DNA from: Chrysochromulina tobinii
Lineage: Eukaryota > Haptophyta > Prymnesiales > Chrysochromulinaceae
DNA length: 11,855 bases
Reading direction: 5' to 3'
Assembly (NCBI GenBank): GCA_001275005.1
Contig: JWZX01002264.1
Span: forward strand, 1-11,855
Part shown: in pieces, positions 7,470-11,855 of the stretch
Numbering within the stretch: the stretch's first letter is position 1
How the letters are laid out: every line of letters starts with the position of its first letter
Made by a program: the position numbers and the translations under genes
The notes under the pieces: model-generated
Databases searched by the model: none
Told to the model about the DNA's origin: nothing
What the model saw: the letters and a program-made list of their open reading frames with translations, nothing else

Positions 7470-8342
7470 CTAATCATCCAGGTCAGGGGGATTGTAGGAT
7501 TGGCCTCCGTCCCAATGATTGAACATCGGCCATTCGTTAGTCCAGGCCCGCATCGTGAAGTCGAAGCCTGCGAACTCGGCCTCGTCGAATGAGAATCCTG
7601 CGTGCTTGCAGTCGAACGGGGCGTACCCCGCCGCCTTGAGCTCTGCGAGGGAAAAGCCTGCCTCTCTGAGCCCCTCAACATACCCGCCCTCCCTGAGCTC
7701 TGCGAGGGACGTCCAACCCGCATCCATGGCCTCTGCGAGCTGGTAGCCCGCTGCCTTCATCTTCGGAAGGTCAGTCCACCCCGCAGCCCTAGCCATGAGG
7801 CAGGTAAACCCCGCCTCCCTGGCCTGCATAAGTGTGCAGCCGGCCTGCTTCGCCTCGCTGCACGTGAAGCCTGCGGCCTTTAGCTCCTCACAAGTGTAGC
7901 CCGCAGCCACGAGCCCAGTGACGTACCCCGCGGCCTTGAGCTCGGCAAGGCTTGAGCAGCCCATCGACATGGCTTCCTCGCACGTGAAGCCCGCTTGCCT
8001 GAGCTCCTCAACCAGCGCCCTATCGTCTGCGGTCTGCACCTTCCTCGTTGCCCTCTTGTTCTTCCGTGCTGCAGCTCCGCGGTAGATGCGCCATGACGAT
8101 CCCGCGGGAGCCGCGCCAACTGCGTCCGCCGAATCCATGGGTTCATCGCTTCGGTACTTCTGCGAGGAGTGCAGCATTCGGTACATTTGCGTCGCTGGCA
8201 TCGCCAAGGTCGAATACACGCTAAGTGGCACCGCCACCAATTGCGCCGCCGCGTCCTCTTCGGAAGGCAGGACGGGCGTCCCGATGACGTATGGCGCGCC
8301 GGAGGGTTGCTGTCTCCTTCGCGGCAGGTTGCCCGTCGGCAT
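7470..8342 (-). CDS. Decapeptide-repeat protein ('ELKAAGF/Y' repeats), function unknown
   Basis: The ATG at 8342-8340 gives 290 residues to the TAG at 7472-7470. The frame is open further upstream but has no other ATG. Residues 1-109 are Pro/Ala/Ser-rich with a basic stretch at 88-101 ('RGAAARKNKRATRK') that could act as a nuclear signal. Residues 110-265 are about fifteen tandem repeats of roughly ten residues, consensus xELKAAG[FY][TS][CL], with Gly nearly invariant, followed by an aromatic position (Phe/Tyr/Trp, sometimes Cys). Two larger units (131-160 and 212-241, both 'SLAEL..xGYV.GL..AG') lie 81 residues apart, which suggests block duplication. The tail 266-290 is Trp/Asn/Asp-rich and ends 'DLDD'. 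I know of such repeats from haptophyte and related algal proteins but no established function. A binding solenoid is a guess. It diverges from elongin C with 227 bp between the two ATGs. Confidence 0.82.
   Translation of the reverse strand: MPTGNLPRRRQQPSGAPYVIGTPVLPSEEDAAAQLVAVPLSVYSTLAMPATQMYRMLHSSQKYRSDEPMDSADAVGAAPAGSSWRIYRGAAARKNKRATRKVQTADDRALVEELRQAGFTCEEAMSMGCSSLAELKAAGYVTGLVAAGYTCEELKAAGFTCSEAKQAGCTLMQAREAGFTCLMARAAGWTDLPKMKAAGYQLAEAMDAGWTSLAELREGGYVEGLREAGFSLAELKAAGYAPFDCKHAGFSFDEAEFAGFDFTMRAWTNEWPMFNHWDGGQSYNPPDLDD
7548..8015 (-). repeat. 30-bp coding repeats of the decapeptide array
   Basis: On the plus strand the DNA cycles through forms of ccgccttgagctctgcgag with near-30-bp spacing, matching residues 110-265 of the encoded protein. 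Units vary at third codon positions while Gly and the Ala before it are kept, which indicates selection on protein rather than a recent satellite. Confidence 0.75.
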
Positions 8343-8569
8343 TGTGCCGAGGGCAAGGGCGGCACGAGAGGCGCAGCTTGGGTAAACTTTATGTAACGAA
8401 GAAGCGGCCACGGGATGAAACTGTTTCCAAATCGCCGCAAGACGTTGGTCTCGTCCGCCCGGCAGCAATAGAGAAGGAAAAGGATGAAAAGTTCTTTCAC
8501 AGTGGGAGGTGGAAGGTGAGTGAGAACGCAACGCATTGCGGCGGTGCCCGCGCCTTTGCGCTCTCAACT
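8343..8569. promoter_or_regulatory. Divergent promoter of the repeat gene and elongin C
   Basis: The 227-bp space between two divergent start codons must hold both promoters unless one gene has an upstream non-coding exon. It contains an A/T-rich patch with a minus-strand ACATAAAG (8394-8387), about 45 nt before the repeat-gene ATG, which could be a weak TATA element. There is an A-rich purine tract (gaaaaggatgaaaag, 8477-8491) on the elongin C side. Confidence 0.35.
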
Positions 8570-9083
8570 ATGATGATGGGCGAGATGTCTCAAGGGCAGA
8601 GGGAAATGCAGTCCCTCGTGCGGGCGGCAAATGCGACCGCCCGTGCGCAGGGCTCCATGGAGCCGGTGACCCTCGTCGCTAACGATGGCACCGAGATCAT
8701 CATCGACCGCAGGGCGGCAATGGTGTCGGGCACGATCAAATCGATGCTCGCGGGGCCCGGTGCGCGCACCATCAGTGCCCCCATGCTGCTGCCGCGCGAA
8801 GCGCGTCGCCTGGCGCACAGCACTTCTGACATTGCGAGGGGCGCTTGTGTTCCTCACCTGCATCGCTCGCCTGCGCCTGCCCGTGCTTGCAGCCGAGTAC
8901 TCTGAGTCGCTGCAGAACACGATCAAGTTCCCTGAGATCTCGCCGCAGGTGCTCGAGAAGGTCGTGCAATACTTTTACTACAAGATGCGCTACACCAACC
9001 ATCCGGGGCACCTTCCGGAGTTCAAAATCGAGCCCGAGCTGGCGCTCGAGTTGCTCATGGCTGCCAATTACCTCGACACGTGA
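8570..9083 (+). CDS. ELOC: Elongin C (Skp1/BTB-fold ubiquitin-ligase adaptor), two exons
   Basis: Exon 1 (8570-8759) and exon 2 (8893-9083) join in phase 1 to give 126 residues; animal elongin C has about 112. Exon 1 carries '[20 protein letters not shown]' and 'SGTIKSML', the first strands and helix of the fold. Exon 2 carries '[20 protein letters not shown]', '[11 protein letters not shown]' and the near-invariant C-terminus '[12 protein letters not shown]'. Elongin C pairs with elongin B and binds BC-box proteins, linking substrate receptors to cullin 2/5 ligases, and is also part of the elongin transcription complex. Splicing is required: without it the exon 1 frame runs to a stop at 8905 while the conserved C-terminal half is in another frame. 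The start is the first of three consecutive ATGs (8570); Met30 directly before the conserved part is an alternative. The first 29 residues are not conserved. Neither elongin B nor a cullin is in the window. Confidence 0.93.
8760..8892 (+). other. Spliceosomal intron in elongin C
   Basis: A 133-nt GT-AG intron: donor cccg|GTGCGC at 8760, acceptor cttgcAG| at 8891-8892, phase 1 (the split codon becomes Ala64). CTCAC at 8853-8857, about 35 nt before the acceptor, fits a branch site, and a C/T-rich tract follows. The length is 1 mod 3 and the retained-intron frame ends at 8905. Joined exons give an uninterrupted elongin C fold, which is the main support. Confidence 0.88.
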
Positions 9084-9434
9084 CCGGGCAGGCGCGGAGC
9101 AGAGCAGTAGCATGTGACGGGGGGCTCCATCCGGCTGAAGTTTGGCGTGCGGCCGCATCCTCGCCTCGAGGCTCTCACAGCTGGCGCGCACAGGCCGCAC
9201 TCTGGCGCACCTCGTCCGCCCCCGCCGGTGAGTTAGTCCACCGCGCGACGCGACCGCTGGGTGGCAGTGTTTCGTGTGGTAGTGGCCGTGCGCGCTTTCG
9301 TGTGTCGTTCAGAGCTGACCTTTTCGCAAGTCTCTCCCAAAAAGAAGACGCTTGCCTAGGAATTCCTACAAGTACCCCCTCCCCGCCCCTACCGGCGGCG
9401 AGGCACCGTCACCGCTAGCCGCCGCCACCGTCTC
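9084..9434. other. Intergenic region, elongin C 3' UTR and promoter of the membrane-protein gene
   Basis: This GC-rich 351-bp stretch has no convincing gene. It should hold the 3' end of elongin C, though I find no AATAAA. It also holds the promoter of the downstream plus-strand gene, including the second copy of the 18-bp shared element, followed by a C-rich tract (ccccctccccgccccta, about 9375-9391) that is probably 5' UTR. Confidence 0.4.
9309..9326 (+). promoter_or_regulatory. Shared upstream element TCAnAGCTGACCTTTTCG, copy 2
   Basis: The sequence tcagagctgaccttttcg ends 108 nt before the membrane-protein ATG and matches the element upstream of the J-protein gene at 17 of 18 bases. The conserved core AGCTGACCTTTTCG is 14 bases without mismatch. 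Confidence 0.35.
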
Positions 9435-10775
9435 ATGAGCGATTCTCCGGGTCGGAGACCTGTGAGTATGGAGGTCTCCGAGGCGTCTACGCAGCTCGGA
9501 GTTGATGCAATCGGGATCGGAGTTGACGCAGTGGAACTTGACGGAGCTCCGATATCGGAACATACCGAGCGGCATGTCAAGCGAGTGGAGAGCATCAAGA
9601 GAATCCAGGCGGCGGTCCAAGGTAAGGTGGCGCGAAGGACGGTGTTCGCACGAAAGGCTCGAAACTTAGAGGGGCAGTGGCTGCGTGCCTTCCGCTATCT
9701 CAAGGTAGCTGTGCCTGTGGCCGACACGACCGACACGGCGGTAAATCTCTCCACGCGAGCCCCGGCGAACGCGACTTTCCTCGAGAGGTGCCGTGACCAC
9801 ACGCTCGCCTTCTTCTGCCGTCCGTTGGTGGCAAGCATCTTCATCTTCCTTGCGCTGTGCGTCCTCGTGACGATCGTTTTCTGGGGGTTGATGATCGCCT
9901 GGTCCATTATCGGTCTGTACTTGAAGTTTGACAACGGCTGGACGCAGATGTCACAGGAGTGCCTGGAGCTGGCCGCGTCGTATAATCAGACCCTCAGCCC
10001 AAAAGACATTCCACGGCCGCCGGAAGCTCGATGGGGCTGGAGTCGGAACAGCCCAGTCGAGTATTGCAACGAGAATCAGCGGTGGTTCAACTTGTCCATC
10101 AAGTGGTTCACCGGCTGCTTCAGCTACATCAACTTCCTGCCCATCCCATGGCGGCTCGCAATCTTTCATCACGTGTGGCTCAGCCACCGATCCAAGGAGA
10201 CAGGTGTGGACTTTTACGGGCGAAGGACCGAAACGCTCTGGTTTCAGCTGCCGGTGCGCGACCGGCGCGTGATCTCGGTGCTGCTCAACCTCGCGTACAT
10301 CCTGCACTACGCGTCGCAGACCACGCACTTGATCTATTACACTTACGTTGAGGGGCAGACGTGGCCGGGCGCCTTCGCACAGAACGCGCCCTTTATCTCC
10401 TCGATCGTGTGCGCCGTCGCCGCGGGCATCGTTCAGGAGAAGGCGGAGGACAAGGTAATGGCGGCGAACCCAAAGGTCTACCCGCCGCGCCTTGGGACGT
10501 TTCTGAAGAAGGCGTGGGGCAAATGGAGGAGCGGACTTGCCCAGGGCGGTCTGGTCGGGGCTCTGCGGCACGAGCTCAAAGAGTACAAGATCAGCTGTGC
10601 CGCCGCCAGGGCGCGTACGGGGCTCGGCACGGGGGGCATGGTGGCTGGCCTGACTGGCTTCGAGCTAAGGGCGATCGATGGCATCTCCCCCATTGAACCG
10701 GCAGCACGGCCGCGCTCGCTACCGCCTCCGAAGACTTCAACTCCCGACGTCGAGGTGGGCGACATCACAGCCTAA
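9435..10775 (+). CDS. Multi-pass membrane protein, DUF2985-like, with an IQ-like motif
   Basis: A 446-residue protein from ATG 9435 to TAA 10773-10775, in one exon. Residues 1-50 are acidic and polar. Residues 57-68 'IQAAVQGKVARR' fit the IQ calmodulin-binding pattern IQxxx[RK]Gxxx[RK], with Gln in place of the middle basic residue. A long hydrophobic helix spans 132-163. Residues 164-215 hold Cys176, Cys211 and a possible N-glycosylation site (NQT, 184-186), so they may face the lumen or outside. Residues 217-246 ('RWFNLSIKWFTGCFSYINF' then 'LPIPWRLAIFHH') resemble the Trp/Pro-rich core of DUF2985, seen in fungal and algal membrane proteins of unknown role. Further membrane segments are likely at 279-303 and 317-335. 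The C-terminal 110 residues are basic, then Gly/Pro-rich. Family assignment is from memory of the pattern. Calcium/calmodulin control is only a possibility. The last codons are duplicated downstream. Confidence 0.8.
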   Translation: MSDSPGRRPVSMEVSEASTQLGVDAIGIGVDAVELDGAPISEHTERHVKRVESIKRIQAAVQGKVARRTVFARKARNLEGQWLRAFRYLKVAVPVADTTDTAVNLSTRAPANATFLERCRDHTLAFFCRPLVASIFIFLALCVLVTIVFWGLMIAWSIIGLYLKFDNGWTQMSQECLELAASYNQTLSPKDIPRPPEARWGWSRNSPVEYCNENQRWFNLSIKWFTGCFSYINFLPIPWRLAIFHHVWLSHRSKETGVDFYGRRTETLWFQLPVRDRRVISVLLNLAYILHYASQTTHLIYYTYVEGQTWPGAFAQNAPFISSIVCAVAAGIVQEKAEDKVMAANPKVYPPRLGTFLKKAWGKWRSGLAQGGLVGALRHELKEYKISCAAARARTGLGTGGMVAGLTGFELRAIDGISPIEPAARPRSLPPPKTSTPDVEVGDITA

Positions 10776-10823
10776 TTAGGCAACTCCCGACGTCGAGAGG
10801 GTGACTTTGACAGCCTAAGAAGG
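10738..10823 (+). repeat. Two 43-bp tandem units across the stop codon
   Basis: Unit 1 (10738-10780) covers the last codons, the TAA and five more bases. Unit 2 (10781-10823) follows directly. Both open with caactcccgacgtcgag and share cagccta near the end; about 32 of 43 bases are identical. Unit 1 ends the protein as TPDVEVGDITA-stop. In its own frame unit 2 reads TPDVERVTLTA-stop. Because 43 is not a multiple of three, the second tail is not in frame with the gene. Confidence 0.8.
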
Positions 10824-11086
10824 TTCGCCGCCAAGACCGCGCCAAGTTGTATGTAATGTATGAGCGCCGCATGGCCGCGGCCCGCGCCGAGTGACCCTCG
10901 CGAATTAGCGCCACAGCATGTGGTTGAGCGGAGACCGGAGACAGGAGTTCCGATACAATCTGGATTCGCAGTTTTACAAGCAAACAGTTTTTTAAGGACT
11001 TATTCTTATACACGGTCCGATGTCGTGTTACGTGTACGACGTACGGTCACTTGTTGTGTACAGTGACTGTGATACAGTTGTTGTAC
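10776..11086. other. Space between two convergent genes
   Basis: Apart from the second tandem unit, this 311-bp stretch holds no gene. TGTAA at 10852-10856 lies about 77 nt after the membrane-protein stop and could act as an algal-type polyadenylation signal. From about 10960 to 11086 the DNA turns AT-richer and is made of related short words (cacttgttgtgtac, gtgtacac, gttgttgtactc) with gtcac/gtgac inversions. No AATAAA is seen for either gene. Confidence 0.35.
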
Positions 11087-11855
11087 TCACTTGTGTACAC
11101 GAAAAGCCGACGCCCGCGGTGGCTTCTCGCGGCCTGCGGCAGAAGGCTGCATTAGTGGCTCAGCTGGCTCACGCTCAGCCACAGCTGTAGATTCATCGAG
11201 CTCAGCCACTGCGACAGCTGGATACCACCTTGACGCGGTCTTTGGTGATATTTGTAACGAGGCTTCCCTGGGCCTGGCGTCGCCGGAGGCCGCAGCCGAG
11301 GCGCAGCCTGACGGACCCCCTGAGGCACTGCCGGATGTCTCCTCCTCAGCCATGGCCTTCTCCATAGCAGCGTACAGTACGGCCTCTTCAAGCGGTTTGA
11401 GTCGGCGTACGCCTGGGGAGTGAGGGGAATGAGGCTGTCCCGTTGCCTTTTCAGGCATCTCTATTGCCTTATTAGGCATTCTCGCATCGGAGGCAGTGTG
11501 CCTCCGCGCATATCTATGACCGTTTAGAGGTGGGGTGGGTATGAAGAGTGAGGCAGCCTCGGCCGCCTTCGCCTCGGCCACCTTTGCCACCTCCGTCTCG
11601 GCCGTCTTGCCCGCCACCCTCTCGGCTTCCACCTTCTCGGCCGCCGCCCTCTCGGCCGCCGCCCTCTCAGCCCTCTCGGCTGACGCCTTGGCCGCCGCCT
11701 GCGCCGCCGCCTCATCAGCCGCCGCCTTCTCGGGTGAGGGGGAGGAGCAGGTCTCCCTCCCAAGAATCTCCCTCCCGAGCCTCTCCCTCCCAAAGGCACT
11801 CGGGAGGGGAGGGCGGAATACGGACGACGAGGGAGGGGAGGGGAGGGGAGGGGAG
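11087..11855 (-). CDS. Hypothetical low-complexity Ala/Glu/Arg-rich protein, N-terminally cut by the window edge
   Basis: The minus strand is open from the right edge to the TGA at 11089-11087, at least 255 codons. The part nearest the edge encodes Pro/Ser repeats from the GGGGA tract, then three 'GRE[RTI]' units, then an Ala/Glu/Lys/Arg stretch ('AERAERAAAERAAAEKVEAE', then 'KTAETEVAKVAEAKAAEAAS') that looks like a coiled coil or single alpha-helix. Next come a tandem heptapeptide MPNKAIE/MPEKATG, the helix 'EEAVLYAAMEKAMAEEE' and a Ser/Ala/Pro-rich tail ending 'FRVHK'. Repeat periods of 15 and 21 bp keep the frame, which favours coding. No ATG start is visible in the long frame upstream of the coiled coil, so the start lies beyond the edge or in another exon. 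Low complexity makes a chance frame possible. I recognise no family. Confidence 0.4.
   Translation of the reverse strand, partial: SPPLPSPPSSSVFRPPLPSAFGRERLGREILGRETCSSPSPEKAAADEAAAQAAAKASAERAERAAAERAAAEKVEAERVAGKTAETEVAKVAEAKAAEAASLFIPTPPLNGHRYARRHTASDARMPNKAIEMPEKATGQPHSPHSPGVRRLKPLEEAVLYAAMEKAMAEEETSGSASGGPSGCASAAASGDARPREASLQISPKTASRWYPAVAVAELDESTAVAEREPAEPLMQPSAAGREKPPRASAFRVHK
11443..11484. repeat. Two 21-bp tandem units in coding phase
   Basis: ttgccttttcaggcatctcta (11443-11463) is followed directly by a diverged copy (11464-11484), giving the heptapeptides MPNKAIE and MPEKATG on the minus strand. TGCCTtattAGGCA (11466-11479) in the second unit is also a short inverted repeat. Confidence 0.6.
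11489..11505. repeat. Perfect 7-bp inverted repeat
   Basis: GGAGGCA-gtg-TGCCTCC can form a strong hairpin. It lies inside the low-complexity minus-strand frame, so it is more likely a by-product of repeat sequence than a terminator. Confidence 0.5.
11752..11791. repeat. Three copies of TCTCCCTCCC at 15-bp spacing
   Basis: Copies lie at 11752, 11767 and 11782. The 15-bp period keeps the minus-strand frame and encodes three five-residue units of the type GRExx (GREIL, GRETC, GRERL). Confidence 0.7.
11831..11855. repeat. GGGGA tract at the right edge
   Basis: At least five G-runs of three or four bases separated by single A, continuing past the window. The plus strand has four or more G-runs with one-base loops, the form that favours a G-quadruplex. 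It is also the kind of tract at which short-read assemblies end or err. Confidence 0.75.

Noticed and set aside
7548-8015. CRISPR array
   Set aside because: The 30-bp periodicity has no unique spacers and is continuous coding sequence in one frame.
8291-8905. 204-residue uninterrupted plus-strand frame
   Set aside because: Its upstream part overlaps the divergent promoter and repeat gene, and its end reads through the elongin C intron; only the middle (8570-8759) is coding.
9951-10571. 206-residue minus-strand frame
   Set aside because: Antisense of the membrane-protein gene, which has membrane helices and a recognisable core.
1-11855. rRNA or tRNA genes, plasmid or phage origin, toxin-antitoxin or defence cassette
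   Set aside because: No conserved rRNA text, cloverleaf, iteron array or matching gene pair could be seen on either strand.

Overview
The window looks like nuclear DNA of a GC-rich, gene-dense eukaryotic microalga. The supporting signs are a J-protein with a mitochondrial presequence, an elongin C gene split by a 133-nt GT-AG intron, paired AATAAA polyadenylation signals on the minus strand, no operon-like spacing or Shine-Dalgarno pattern, and strong Ala/Gly/Arg-rich coding bias. A haptophyte or similar chromist alga is my best guess, because proteins built of short 'ELKAAGF/Y' repeats are, as I recall, typical of such genomes. The lineage is inference, not read from a marker.

Layout from left to right. 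(1) 1-1994, minus strand: a reading frame of at least 664 codons that leaves the window on the left. It ends in a CX2CX4HX4C zinc knuckle after an alpha-helical core and looks like the Gag part of an LTR retrotransposon polyprotein. (2) 2028-2605: no gene; the 5' LTR of that element should lie here if it exists. (3) 2606-3717, minus: a GT8-like glycosyltransferase broken by one -1 frameshift at a run of five T. (4) 3997-4941, plus: a mitochondrial J-domain cochaperone, divergent from the previous gene. (5) 5119-5694, plus: a hypothetical protein. (6) 6032-7183, plus: a DXD glycosyltransferase of the GT32/OCH1-like type with a C-terminal membrane anchor. (7) 7470-8342, minus: a protein with about fifteen 10-residue 'ELKAAGF' repeats, convergent with the previous gene. 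(8) 8570-9083, plus: elongin C in two exons, divergent from the repeat gene. (9) 9435-10775, plus: a multi-pass membrane protein that resembles DUF2985, with an IQ-like motif before the first membrane segment. (10) 11087 to the right edge, minus: a low-complexity Ala/Glu/Arg-rich frame with coding-phase repeats.

The genes do not form one pathway. Two GT-A-type glycosyltransferases and a membrane protein hint at secretory or surface glycan work. The J-protein (mitochondrial Hsp70 partner) and elongin C (ubiquitin-ligase adaptor) are housekeeping genes. I see no self-contained new defence or mobile system. The items most worth following are the unlisted Gag-like frame at the left edge, the decapeptide-repeat protein, an 18-bp element shared upstream of two plus-strand genes, and a tandem duplication that copies the last codons and stop of the membrane-protein gene.
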